NCBI GenBank assembly: GCA_018711405.1
Contig: DVIH01000075.1
Span: 1 to 51,239 of the forward strand
Direction of reading: 5' to 3'
From: Candidatus Avibacteroides excrementipullorum
GTDB taxonomy: Bacteria; Bacteroidota; Bacteroidia; Bacteroidales; Bacteroidaceae
DNA: 51,239 nt
Part shown: positions 43,701 through 51,106 of the stretch, in pieces
Layout of the letters: each line of letters starts with the position of its first letter
How positions within the stretch are numbered: the stretch's first letter is position 1
Translations under genes and position numbers: made by a program
Notes under the pieces: generated by a model
Told to the model about the DNA's origin: nothing
What the model saw: the letters and a program-made list of their open reading frames with translations, nothing else
Databases searched by the model: none

Positions 43701-43915
43701 AATCGATCATAGACAATGAATCAGAAATAAGCATTTACACAACAGACAACAAACTGTTTATTGAAAATGCCGGAAACGAAACAGTCAAAGTCTATACGCC
43801 GCAAGGACTCATGCTCTACAACGGCAATGGCAATGATTACAGGCCGTTGGAACTGGCGCAAGGCATTTACATTGTAACCACAGGCCATGAAACCGCAAAA
43901 GTTTTAGTGAAATAA
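40760..43915 (+). CDS. Large secreted multidomain adhesin-like protein with sorting-type C-terminal domain
   Basis: 1051 aa. Sec signal MRTILTFISAAAFVLTASA. Two jelly-roll segments of the cleaved-adhesin/choice-of-anchor-J kind are suggested: about 75-215 (WLFTKGLQVTKGTKYHLSF, STLCIDNLFID) and about 430-590 (LPSLNTSIWVSD, LYIDDVVIYDN); a third is near 750-920 (DWLITPEVKPNTLFSFWAK, ALLVDDISFT). Fibronectin-III-like parts lie between (NNLRITPGARGQLSATLSF) and a CARDB-like part near 590-700 (AGETVHFNVIAENKGTADS). The last 75 residues (ISIYTTDNKLFIENAG, VKVYTPQGLMLYNG, LAQGIYIVTTGHETAKVLVK) match a type A C-terminal sorting domain as in type IX secretion substrates. No catalytic motif was seen. 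Monocistronic. Confidence 0.78.
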   Translation: MRTILTFISAAAFVLTASAQDIVQKSYKGNIMAETTDTRTAQKFDIFSTQNILKKSYASQQEDNLYPYIVNFDSYEDIADFMVEDANKDGNSWFYYIHYVMYSHASSGYTADDWLFTKGLQVTKGTKYHLSFSVQTATATEKIEVFAGNDCTSDVMKQEIVPETEVSTNREWQTISATFIAEETTTLYIGFHACSDPGSSTLCIDNLFIDEGAAEKGPQTVNNLRITPGARGQLSATLSFDAPTLDMSGNELPQDGIDSITIARQGMHVKTITNPAPGENIVFEDNGETTPVENGINSYELITFGKQGKGDVVSQEVYIGIDTPVAIDNIIMQASEDKALIVWFAPSEGIHGGYVSSNTLKYDIVRFNSQGTYEFVATDLQTTLYEDPLPEEGTQLAYYYGISAKNEAGAGEYAYTEDVIVAGAPYKPKFTEPFSYYDEYAKQNLPSLNTSIWVSDMDWMLSEDDDYVSSQDNGMLVFKPSTENAKHFITTPIITLAEEINPVLELNLFIPENSNASLDLNYSVYKETTLTNIATIFDEYNTELKKGEWNKVSINISKLAGWGEVRFQFSATGNTPEDMLYIDDVVIYDNIPNDVAITGISGERIIKAGETVHFNVIAENKGTADSQPCNMLLYCNDELISENNLDILSPGDTCTVSLEYTPTEDDINTRKIIRAELDIADEKAFNNKSEELEAFIDAMPYAPVTDLNAKEKGGYVVLDWSVPAYQQRIDKRIDDDIEAYEDFIIEGIGEYTLIDGDKQQTYGISMHSWPNIYEPQSFIVFNPHKANMDLSLDAGWTPHSGEKMLVCFDAINTDPDNIIPNDDWLITPEVKPNTLFSFWAKSPNAVVEPEQLEVLYSPIGTAVEDFIPLEPEVIEVPAQWTQYIYLLPADAKHVALHCVSAARFALLVDDISFTANEEEILRLKGYNVYRDGVCITKEPIGTNTFTDKDVEKGMTYYYEIETVYEQGVSPLSNMANILFEKSIIDNESEISIYTTDNKLFIENAGNETVKVYTPQGLMLYNGNGNDYRPLELAQGIYIVTTGHETAKVLVK

Positions 43916-43935
43916 CCCCTGAGGATCAATATGTG

Positions 43936-43973
43936 AAAACAGCTCCATCGGAATTCCGGCGGAGCTGTTTTTC
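43936..43973. terminator. Bidirectional terminator between convergent genes
   Basis: AAAACAGCTCC (43936-43946) and GGAGCTGTTTT (43961-43971) form an 11-bp stem; the loop contains the palindrome CGGAATTCCG. T-runs follow on both strands, serving the secreted protein gene and the TonB receptor gene. Confidence 0.85.
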
Positions 43974-43990
43974 TTCTATGCAATACCAAA

Positions 43991-46378
43991 TCAATATTCA
44001 AACGTGATGCCTATGGTGGGCAATATGGTGCCGCTCTCCTGCTTTATGTGTTTCATCACATAACGTTGCTGCTCCACAGGCAGGGAAGGGTCTTCCACCA
44101 CTCCCGTGCTCATGAGTATGTCCTGCTGACGGAACTTGGCATTTGTCACGTTTTGCAGGTCTATGTAAAAACCGAGAGTGTATTTCTTCATGTAGAAAGT
44201 CTTGTCCACCCTGATGTCGAGCTGCGCGAAAGCCGGAAGGCGTTCCGAGTTGTAACGGGTGTAATCATAATACGGACGTCCCTGCGCGTTCCATGCCTGA
44301 ACCAGAGATGACTTATCGGCATCGTATGGAGTGTAAGGCCCGCCGCCTATGCAGCTCACCTTTGCGCCGAAACTCCAATTGCGTGGGAAGTTGTATGTTC
44401 CGCTCACATTGAGGATAAACCTGTTGTCCCACGCCGAAGGTATGTATCTCCCTCCGTTGCCGTCATTGCACTCCGACTTGAACAAGGTGAAAGATGACAA
44501 CAGATTAAGTTTCCGAGCCACAATCCAGCGGAACAGCACTTCCATGCCATAGGAACGGCTCGCAGCCGATGACACAAGCAGTTCATTGCCTATGACACCG
44601 TAGTCGTTACCTTTGCACAACAACGGTATACCGTCTACGACCGACAAAGGCACATTGCCGTATTTTTTGTAAAAGCCCTCCAACGACAGTTCTATCTCGT
44701 TGGCCTTGTTCCAACTGAACCCGAAGCTGTATTGACCTTCTTTCATATATTTCAGATTCTTGTTGAGATAAGCATCACCCTCCCCCTTGAATCCGAGTGC
44801 CGTATAGGGCGGGAGCTGATAGTAAAGCCCGGATTCGGCATTAAGATACACATCGCCGAACATCCTCACCGAAAGCGATGCACGCGGAGAAAACTGCTTC
44901 AGCGGATTGCTCATGGTGCGCGAGAAATTGTTGGCATCGGCACGGAAACCGGCAGTAACAGTCACCCTTTCGCCCGGCGACACATATGTGCCTCTGGCGA
45001 AAAGTCCCCAGCGCAACATGCCGAGAGATGTAGTATAATCATAGACATGCGCTCCCGATGCATATATCTTCTGGAATCCGTCATACTTATAGTGGCTGAA
45101 ATCCACATTCACGCCATAATTGGTTTTCCACGCACCGTAATCGGATGAGTTCTCCGCACGGAACTTGACTTCCTGCTCCACCGAGCGCAAGCGCAAAGTC
45201 AGATTATCCGGTGAGGAATCATCGTTGTCAACATATTTCAGGTTACGGTTGTTCAGGTAATTGTTGCTCAGCACCACCGTCTGCACGTGCGCACCTGCAT
45301 AATGACGATAGACTGCGCCTACGGTATATGTCTCCTGCTTTATCTTGGGCAGGTAGCTCAACAGATATTCGGAATATTCGTCATCGCCGTCCTCATTGAG
45401 GCTCATGTCATCGAAACCAGTTATACCGAGTACTGTAAGTTCGTTTCTGACATCAAAGCGTGTCTTCACCTTGAACTGCGCATCGGTGAACTTGGGCAGG
45501 AAAGGCAATCCCAACACACGGAACAGCATTTGCAGATATGACTGACGCACCGAAACGATATAGGATGTCCTGTCTTTGATATGTCCGGATGCCGCAAGCG
45601 ACACCTCCGATGCCCCCAACGTTGCTTTCAACGTATTGCGATCCATCTCCCCATCGCGGAGCTTGAAATCGAGCACGGAACTGAGGGCATTGCCTCTGTT
45701 GACTGGAAATGCTCCGGTATAGAAATCGACTTCCCTGATGAAATCGGCATTGATTATCCCGCACGGCCCCCCCGATGCTCCCTGAGTGCTGAAGTGGTTT
45801 ATGTTGGGAATCTCCACTCCGTCGAGGAAGAAACGGTTTTCCGACGGCGAGCCTCCACGCACAATCAGGTCATTGCGATAGCCTGACGGCGAAAAAGCCA
45901 CACCCGGATAGGCACGCACTATGCGCGATATGTCTCTGTTGCCTCCGGGACTTTTCTCTATCTCCTGCAAGCCTATGCGCCGCAGGCTCAAAGGGCTTTC
46001 CACGCTTTTGCGCATCACATTGCCGGTCACCACCACGCCTTCCAGCTCCGTCCTGTTTTCCTCTATCTCTATCTCCACTTCTATGTCGTGATTGGAGACT
46101 ATATAGTCGGGCGTTACGACTGTGGTGTAGCCTATGGAAGAGGCTTTCAACTTATATATGCCGGGATGCACATTCTTTATCTCAAAGCGTCCCAACGAAT
46201 CGGTCATCGCACCCAGCGTTGTCCCATCTACAATGACATTGACAAACTCCACAGGCTCACGCAACCTTTTATCCGAGACAACACCCCTTATGCTTCTCAG
46301 CACCTCTTGCGAAAAGCAATCCGTCCCAGCCGCAAACAACAGCAGCAGACAGAAACATTTGCAAAGAACGAATTTCAT
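43991..46378 (-). CDS. TonB-dependent receptor with N-terminal carboxypeptidase-regulatory domain
   Basis: 795 aa outer-membrane receptor. Signal peptide to about residue 24 (LLLLFAAGTDCFSQ), a carboxypeptidase-regulatory-like beta domain (about 27-108, IRGVVSDKRLREPVEFVNV), plug domain (about 110-235: GVVVTGNVMRKSVESPLSL, GVAFSPSGYRNDLIVRGGS, RFFLDGVEIPNINHF) and a 22-strand-type barrel to the end (FYIDLQNVTNAKFRQQ, TIGITFEY). There is no SusD gene beside it, so it is not a typical glycan-uptake pair; substrate unknown (iron complexes, corrinoids or others). It is 37 nt downstream of a GNAT-like gene on the same strand and probably shares its promoter. Confidence 0.9.
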   Translation of the reverse strand: MKFVLCKCFCLLLLFAAGTDCFSQEVLRSIRGVVSDKRLREPVEFVNVIVDGTTLGAMTDSLGRFEIKNVHPGIYKLKASSIGYTTVVTPDYIVSNHDIEVEIEIEENRTELEGVVVTGNVMRKSVESPLSLRRIGLQEIEKSPGGNRDISRIVRAYPGVAFSPSGYRNDLIVRGGSPSENRFFLDGVEIPNINHFSTQGASGGPCGIINADFIREVDFYTGAFPVNRGNALSSVLDFKLRDGEMDRNTLKATLGASEVSLAASGHIKDRTSYIVSVRQSYLQMLFRVLGLPFLPKFTDAQFKVKTRFDVRNELTVLGITGFDDMSLNEDGDDEYSEYLLSYLPKIKQETYTVGAVYRHYAGAHVQTVVLSNNYLNNRNLKYVDNDDSSPDNLTLRLRSVEQEVKFRAENSSDYGAWKTNYGVNVDFSHYKYDGFQKIYASGAHVYDYTTSLGMLRWGLFARGTYVSPGERVTVTAGFRADANNFSRTMSNPLKQFSPRASLSVRMFGDVYLNAESGLYYQLPPYTALGFKGEGDAYLNKNLKYMKEGQYSFGFSWNKANEIELSLEGFYKKYGNVPLSVVDGIPLLCKGNDYGVIGNELLVSSAASRSYGMEVLFRWIVARKLNLLSSFTLFKSECNDGNGGRYIPSAWDNRFILNVSGTYNFPRNWSFGAKVSCIGGGPYTPYDADKSSLVQAWNAQGRPYYDYTRYNSERLPAFAQLDIRVDKTFYMKKYTLGFYIDLQNVTNAKFRQQDILMSTGVVEDPSLPVEQQRYVMKHIKQESGTILPTIGITFEY

Positions 46379-46415
46379 ATCAACCTACATTTTTTTAATC
46401 TGCAAGCACAACCCA

Positions 46416-47372
46416 TCACCTGTTTTTAAGCCGCATAAGTATTTCCCAAAAAGGAGAACTGTAGCGCGTTATGGTCATGAACTGAATCTGGCGCGTATTG
46501 TATTTGCAAAACGAAGACTCGATATCCTTGTCCATGCTGCCCTCGAAATCAAACACAGCGGTTTTGCCTTTCAGAAATTTGATGCATTCCCACACGGCCA
46601 AAGTGGATGCCTCCGATGCAAGCTCCGAAGTCCGGTCTATGGCATCTATCAGCTGATAACCCGACATGCCGTCCCAAACGAAAAAGATGCCTGCCACGAG
46701 CTTTCCGTCAGGCTCCCTGATGCCCAGCACCTGTCCCTGCCCTCTGGCTTTTGCCGCATCCGTGACCTTCCGGAAAAACTCCCTGCTATGGGAAATCTTA
46801 CGTCCCTGCAATGAAAGGGCATATACGTGGAAATCAAAAAGTTCATCGCCACTCAAATCAAAATCAGCATACAGGCCCTTATTTATGGCCTTTTTCAACC
46901 AACGCCGTTTCGACCGTTGAAACCCTGCCGCAATACTTTCCGGATCGGACAAATCGTCTATGACATAAGAATAGCGCGTGGTCTGGGTAAATCCCCGCCA
47001 ATAATAAGGCAGCCAGTTGGTGAAATACTTGTGAAAAGACTGCACGAAGCAGACCGGATGCAAAGCCAGGATCCTGCCTGCCAATGCATCGCAAGCCCTT
47101 TTCTCCAAAGCAAGCTTTTCGTAATAATCATCTTTCACCGATGCATAGTCTATCCACACGCCGTTATATTGGGTGAGTTGCGGCTGGACTATGAAAAGTT
47201 TGCCTAACCTGCGCCGATAATGGTAAGGATGAGCGGCCACCACACGCCCCTTTTCCTCATAGAGGCACACATCCCAGCATTCGCCGCACACGGCATCCAT
47301 CCACCATGCCTGGCAAAACAAAGGCACCGGCCTCTCATCGCACAAACTCCTGTATATATCTTTCTCTGACAT
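46416..47372 (-). CDS. GNAT/FemAB-like acyltransferase
   Basis: 318 aa, cytoplasmic. It looks like the double-GNAT (FemAB, Acetyltransf_6/BioF2-like) class: N-terminal half with LFCQAWWMDAVCG and VVAAHPYHYRRRLGK, C-terminal half with KRRWLKKAINKGLY, REPDGKLVAGIFFVWDGMSG, QLIDAIDRTSELASEA, and the final FDFEGSMDKDIESSFCKYN motif common in this class. Such proteins transfer amino-acyl or acyl groups to envelope precursors or small molecules; substrate unknown. First gene of a leftward pair with the TonB receptor. Confidence 0.78.
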   Translation of the reverse strand: MSEKDIYRSLCDERPVPLFCQAWWMDAVCGECWDVCLYEEKGRVVAAHPYHYRRRLGKLFIVQPQLTQYNGVWIDYASVKDDYYEKLALEKRACDALAGRILALHPVCFVQSFHKYFTNWLPYYWRGFTQTTRYSYVIDDLSDPESIAAGFQRSKRRWLKKAINKGLYADFDLSGDELFDFHVYALSLQGRKISHSREFFRKVTDAAKARGQGQVLGIREPDGKLVAGIFFVWDGMSGYQLIDAIDRTSELASEASTLAVWECIKFLKGKTAVFDFEGSMDKDIESSFCKYNTRQIQFMTITRYSSPFWEILMRLKNR

Positions 47373-47395
47373 CTGATGTAATGACTACGCCACTG

Positions 47396-47403
47396 CAAAA
47401 ATA
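47396..47403 (-). promoter_or_regulatory. -7 box of the GNAT-like/TonB receptor gene pair
   Basis: Minus strand TATTTTTG matches TAnnTTTG and lies 23 nt upstream of the ATG at 47372. Confidence 0.45.
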
Positions 47404-47445
47404 ATAAATCCTCCGCTCTTTATGCCTATCAGCCCATACAACAAT

Positions 47446-47474
47446 AAAAAAGCCGGTCAAAACCCGCCTTTTTT
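47446..47474. terminator. Terminator-like hairpin in a divergent gap
   Basis: AAAAAAGCCGG (47446-47456) pairs with CCGCCTTTTTT (47464-47474) except for one C-C mismatch; T-runs exist on both strands. It lies between two divergent genes (47373-47695), where no gene needs terminating. The gap also holds the promoter at 47485-47515 and a 24-codon ORF at 47547-47621. Confidence 0.5.
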
Positions 47475-47484
47475 CACATATCGC

Positions 47485-47515
47485 TTTGATTTATGAGATA
47501 AAATTCCCACTTTTG
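47485..47515 (+). promoter_or_regulatory. Probable promoter of the small secreted protein/beta-lactamase region
   Basis: TTTG (47485-47488), 19 nt, then CACTTTTG (47508-47515), one mismatch from TAnnTTTG. It would give a leader of about 175 nt before the ATG at 47696, including a 24-residue ORF (MNTSAEPTNYYWEMHFG...) at 47547-47621. Confidence 0.45.
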
Positions 47516-47695
47516 CTTTTGCCGTACAACTTAAAAAGCATCAACTATGAACACAAGTGCAGAACCCACCAATTATTATTGGGAAATGCACTTTGGTCAC
47601 AGAAAACATAAAACACTTTAAACGAATAGAAAACATAAGAATTGAGAACTGGATAGATTCGATTAAATAAACACAACTTAAAAAAACATTACGCC

Positions 47696-48163
47696 ATGAG
47701 AACGTTAAAACTGTTATTGCCGGTCTTGTGCGCCCTGTTCATGCTGAGCAGCCACAAGACTTACGAAGCGGCAGGCACAGCCGGCGAAGCTTCGATAGAG
47801 AAGAGGTTCAAATACATCGTAATCCCGGATAAGGCTCTTACATTCAACCTCAAGGGAAAGGATGTAATAGTGCACAAGATTCTGAATCCGAGCGAGACAC
47901 TCACGGAAATATTCAAGAAAGAGGGTTACACGGTCTTGCCGGAACTGATACCGGAGTTGGAGTCAAAGACCCTCATCGTCAACTGCGGTACATATATCCT
48001 TAACGAGGGCAAGTCATACACTTTGGGCGTAAATATACAGCTCATCTCCGCCGAAACAAGCGAAATGATCGACATCCGCACCGCCAAAGTGGAAAACACA
48101 TCAGAAACAGAAGCCATCAACAAGGCCATAGAGCAAGAACTTACAAAACTGCTCTCAGAATAA
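47696..48163 (+). CDS. Small exported protein of unknown function
   Basis: 155 aa, not recognised. N-terminal signal peptide MRTLKLLLPVLCALFMLSS, cleavage probably before residue 30; no lipobox, so periplasmic or secreted. The mature part alternates strands and helices (RFKYIVIPDKALTFNLKGKD, TLIVNCGTYILNEGKSYTL, GVNIQLISAETSEMIDIRTA, INKAIEQELTKLL), reminiscent of small periplasmic alpha/beta domains with a final amphipathic helix. It has a long leader and is followed by a strong hairpin and then the beta-lactamase gene 69 nt on. Joint expression with that gene is possible. Confidence 0.68.
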   Translation: MRTLKLLLPVLCALFMLSSHKTYEAAGTAGEASIEKRFKYIVIPDKALTFNLKGKDVIVHKILNPSETLTEIFKKEGYTVLPELIPELESKTLIVNCGTYILNEGKSYTLGVNIQLISAETSEMIDIRTAKVENTSETEAINKAIEQELTKLLSE

Positions 48164-48173
48164 AAACGCACAA

Positions 48174-48206
48174 CAGTATCTGCGGGTGTAAAATCCGCAG
48201 ATACTG
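48174..48206 (+). terminator. Strong hairpin between the small exported protein and beta-lactamase genes
   Basis: CAGTATCTGCGG (48174-48185) and CCGCAGATACTG (48195-48206), a perfect 12-bp stem with a 9-nt loop and no T-run. It starts 10 nt after the stop codon at 48163. It could be a T-less terminator or an mRNA-stabilising element. Confidence 0.55.
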
Positions 48207-48232
48207 CATCCGGGCAAACTCAACCTCACACA

Positions 48233-49159
48233 ATGACACGACTCTCGGCAACAATACTATCCTTTCTCGCCTGCATATCCATACAAACAACGGCACAGAC
48301 CGGAAAAGAACTGCAACGGCAACTTGCCAACATCGTATCGAGAAATGAAGCACATACAGGAGTGGCCGTAATCATAAACGGGGAAGACACCGTGACATTG
48401 AACAACAACGGCAATTATCCCATGATGAGCGTATTCAAATTCCACCAGGCTCTGGCAACAGCCCGCTTCATGCACGACAACAATATGCCGCTCTCAACAA
48501 CCATACATATCAGCAAGACAGAACTGCACGAAAACACCTACAGCCCTTTGAGAGACAAACACCCTGACGGGAACATAGACATGACAGTGGCGGAACTGCT
48601 GACATACACCCTGCAACAGTCAGACAACAATGCGTGCGACATACTGTTCAGCCGCATAGCCGGAACGGAATATGCAGACCGGTACATCCGCTCGCTCGGC
48701 ATAAACGACTTTGCCATCGCTGCAACAGAAAAGCAAATGCACGACAGTCTGCCGCTATGTTACGCCAACCGCACATCGCCTCTCGAAGCCGCAATATTGC
48801 TCGAAACATTCGTCACCAAACCGCTTTTCGATGAATCATATCAAGACTTCATCAAAAAGACAATGATTGAGTGCAAAACAGGTGCCGACCGCCTTGCCGC
48901 ACCTCTCGCAGGCACAGGCGCAATCATAGGCCATAAGACCGGCAGCGGGGACAAAAACAGCAAAGGACAGATTATAGCGACAAATGACATAGGGTTTGTC
49001 TTTCTCCCCGATGGGCAAAGATATTCCATAGCCGTATTCGTAAAAGATTCAGAAGAAGACGCAGAAGACACGGCAAGAATCATCGCCGATATATCGGCCG
49101 CCGTCTACAGATACATCACCGGCAAAGGCAAGCTTCCAGACGCGCCGCAAAGCAACTAA
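48233..49159 (+). CDS. Class A beta-lactamase, subclass A2-like
   Basis: 308 aa serine hydrolase with signal peptide (MTRLSATILSFLACISIQTT, cleavage near AQ-T), periplasmic. Class A motifs: S66-V-F-K69 (SxxK), S130-D-N132, Glu166 in the omega-loop region (ATEKQMHDS), and K235-T-G237 in HKTGSGD. The sequence around the omega loop (LCYANRTSPLEAA) and the overall length fit the Bacteroidetes subclass A2 group (CblA/CepA/CfxA relatives). Whether it hydrolyses cephalosporins cannot be told from sequence. No mobile element flanks it, so it looks like a resident chromosomal gene. The stop is followed by repeat A5 and the convergent recA. Confidence 0.9.
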   Translation: MTRLSATILSFLACISIQTTAQTGKELQRQLANIVSRNEAHTGVAVIINGEDTVTLNNNGNYPMMSVFKFHQALATARFMHDNNMPLSTTIHISKTELHENTYSPLRDKHPDGNIDMTVAELLTYTLQQSDNNACDILFSRIAGTEYADRYIRSLGINDFAIAATEKQMHDSLPLCYANRTSPLEAAILLETFVTKPLFDESYQDFIKKTMIECKTGADRLAAPLAGTGAIIGHKTGSGDKNSKGQIIATNDIGFVFLPDGQRYSIAVFVKDSEEDAEDTARIIADISAAVYRYITGKGKLPDAPQSN

Positions 49160-49194
49160 TAATCAACGCCATACACATCTTCCAGACAGCACAT

Positions 49195-49284
49195 AAAAAG
49201 ATCGGCTCGGTCTCCGGACGAGACCGAGCCGATAACGGGCAAAGATGGCGCACATCTTCGGCCGGGATGGCGTACATCCCGACC
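49195..49284 (+). repeat. Family A mosaic palindromic element, copy A5, acting as recA-side terminator
   Basis: 90-nt block between convergent beta-lactamase and recA genes. AAAAAG (49195-49200) is followed by ATCGGCTCGGTCTC (49201-49214), a CGGAC loop and GAGACCGAGCCGAT (49220-49233), a perfect 14-bp stem. On the minus strand the stem is followed by CTTTTT, a textbook terminator for the leftward bcp-recA operon. After it come AAGATGGCGCACATCTT and GGGATGGCGTACATCCC. A decayed S-like stretch continues to about 49300. Confidence 0.87.
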
Positions 49285-49313
49285 GGGTATCGCGCCGAAC
49301 TTATTTCATGTCA

Positions 49314-50339
49314 TTATTTCAGTTTCTCGAATACGAGTTTTTCCAGTTCTTCCTCCAATTCAGGATTGTCTTTGATGCACTGCTTGGCGGCATCGCGCCC
49401 CTGTCCGAGCTTGGTGCCGTTGTAGCTGTACCATGCGCCGCTTTTGTTGATGATGCCGTATTCCACTCCCATGTCGACTATCTCTCCCACTTTAGAGATG
49501 CCTTCGCCGAACATTATGTCGAACTCGGCCTTGCGGAACGGGGGAGCCACTTTGTTTTTCACCACCTTTACTCTCGTCTGACGTCCCAGCACCTCATCGC
49601 CATCTTTTATGGCCGTACTCGAACGGATGTCGAGCCGCACCGATGCATAAAACTTCAAGGCGTTTCCACCGGTCGTGGTCTCCGGATTGCCATAGGTCAC
49701 TCCTATCTTCTCGCGCAACTGGTTGATGAATATACACACCGTCTTGGTCTTGCTCACTGCGGCTGTCATCTTCCTCAGGGCCTGCGACATGAGCCTTGCC
49801 TGAAGTCCCACTTTGCTGTCGCCCATGTCTCCCTCTATCTCGGCTTTTGGGGTAAGGGCAGCCACCGAGTCTATCACCACCAGGTCAATGGCGGCAGAGC
49901 GGATGAGCTGTTCGGCTATCTCAAGAGCCTGTTCTCCGTTGTCGGGCTGTGAAATGAGCAGGTTGTCCACGTCCACCCCGAGTTTGGCGGCATAGAAGCG
50001 GTCGAATGCGTGCTCTGCATCTATGATGGCCGCCACTCCTCCTGTCTTCTGCGTTTCGGCTATGGCGTGAATGGCCAGTGTGGTCTTACCTGATGATTCG
50101 GGACCGAATATTTCTACTATTCGTCCGCGCGGATAACCGCCCACGCCGAGTGCGGCATCAAGCCCCACCGATCCGGTATGGATAACCTCCACTTCCTGTA
50201 TGTTCTCATCTCCCAGTTTCATTATGGTGCCTTTCCCGAAAGTCTTCTCTATCTTGTCCATAGCTGCCCGCAACGCTTTCAGCTTTTCTTCTTCGGGGGC
50301 ATTAAGATTCAGGGTATCTTGTTCCAATTTCTTTGCCAT
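49314..50339 (-). CDS. recA: Recombinase RecA
   Basis: 341 aa, cytoplasmic. Drives homologous strand exchange and activates the SOS response where LexA exists. Seen: Walker [10 protein letters not shown] (79-87), [28 protein letters not shown] with the Walker B region, L1/L2 loop segments ([29 protein letters not shown]) and the C-terminal domain. Length is typical. It is 32 nt downstream of bcp on the same strand, so probably co-transcribed, and ends 30 nt before the terminator in repeat A5. No LexA-type operator was recognised upstream. Confidence 0.97.
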   Translation of the reverse strand: MAKKLEQDTLNLNAPEEEKLKALRAAMDKIEKTFGKGTIMKLGDENIQEVEVIHTGSVGLDAALGVGGYPRGRIVEIFGPESSGKTTLAIHAIAETQKTGGVAAIIDAEHAFDRFYAAKLGVDVDNLLISQPDNGEQALEIAEQLIRSAAIDLVVIDSVAALTPKAEIEGDMGDSKVGLQARLMSQALRKMTAAVSKTKTVCIFINQLREKIGVTYGNPETTTGGNALKFYASVRLDIRSSTAIKDGDEVLGRQTRVKVVKNKVAPPFRKAEFDIMFGEGISKVGEIVDMGVEYGIINKSGAWYSYNGTKLGQGRDAAKQCIKDNPELEEELEKLVFEKLK

Positions 50340-50371
50340 CTGTAGTTATCGTATTAATAAAAAGATTCTAT

Positions 50372-50827
50372 TCATTTCAGTATCTGCTGCGCGTGTTCTT
50401 TGGTTTTGATTTCCTTAGGGCTGTACACCTTTTCTATGATGCCGTCCGCACCGATGATGAATGTTGTCCTCAACATGCCCATGTAGGAACGTCCGCACAT
50501 TTTCTTTTCTCCCCATGTGCCGAATGCCTCTGCGAGTTTATGCTCCGTGTCGGCAATCAGGGCAAAGGGCAACGACTGCTTCTCTATGAATTTCCTGTGC
50601 GAGGCTGCACTGTCTGCACTCACACCTATCACTTCAAAACCTTTGCCGCGAAGCTCATCATAATTGTCTCTCATGCTGCACGCCTCAGCCGTACAGCCGG
50701 AAGTGTTGTCTTTCGGATAGAAATAGAGCACCACCTTGCGCCCTTTGAAATCGCTCAGCCTTACTCCCGCCCCGTTTTCGTCCAATCCGAGAAAATCGGG
50801 GGCCTTGTCTCCCACTGTCAATGCCAT
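50372..50827 (-). CDS. bcp: Thioredoxin-dependent thiol peroxidase (Bcp/PrxQ family)
   Basis: 151 aa, cytoplasmic peroxiredoxin reducing hydroperoxides with thioredoxin. MALTVGDKAPDF begins the thioredoxin-like fold; YPKDNTSGCTAEACSMRD contains peroxidatic Cys45 and resolving Cys50 five residues on, the atypical 2-Cys PrxQ pattern. GVSADSAASHRKFIEKQSL and MGMLRTTFIIGADG complete the domain. The start at 50827 gives the standard N-terminus; an upstream in-frame ATG at 50947 is ahead of the -7 box at 50860-50867. First gene of a bcp-recA operon, linking oxidative-stress defence with DNA repair. Confidence 0.93.
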   Translation of the reverse strand: MALTVGDKAPDFLGLDENGAGVRLSDFKGRKVVLYFYPKDNTSGCTAEACSMRDNYDELRGKGFEVIGVSADSAASHRKFIEKQSLPFALIADTEHKLAEAFGTWGEKKMCGRSYMGMLRTTFIIGADGIIEKVYSPKEIKTKEHAQQILK

Positions 50828-50859
50828 AAATAATAATTGTCTGGTTATATTATATAGCG

Positions 50860-50867
50860 CAAATATA
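50860..50867 (-). promoter_or_regulatory. -7 box of the bcp-recA operon
   Basis: Minus strand TATATTTG matches TAnnTTTG, 32 nt upstream of the ATG at 50827; the -33 element is unclear. The rest of 50828-51106 has only the terminator at 51008-51046. Confidence 0.48.
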
Positions 50868-51007
50868 CGGAGAACTTGCGTAATAATGGCAGGATGAGGG
50901 TGAAATTTGATAAGTGGTTGGTACATATACCATTTTTGTGTTTCCATAAAGGTTTAAAACTTGTAGTTTATCGAATGCTTACACTCTTTCACCCTACTAT
51001 AAAAATC

Positions 51008-51046
51008 ATAAAGGTGTCCAGACGTTGATTATCCGGACACCTTTAT
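51008..51046 (-). terminator. Intrinsic terminator of the OmpA-family gene
   Basis: ATAAAGGTGTCC (51008-51019) and GGACACCTTTAT (51035-51046) form a perfect 12-bp stem with a 15-nt loop. On the minus strand it is followed by GATTTTTA, fitting the leftward gene that ends at 51107. Confidence 0.78.
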
Positions 51047-51106
51047 TACAAATATATGATTTAACCAATCAAGTATTTCAGGAAATTAAATCATATAGCA
51101 TCAAAC

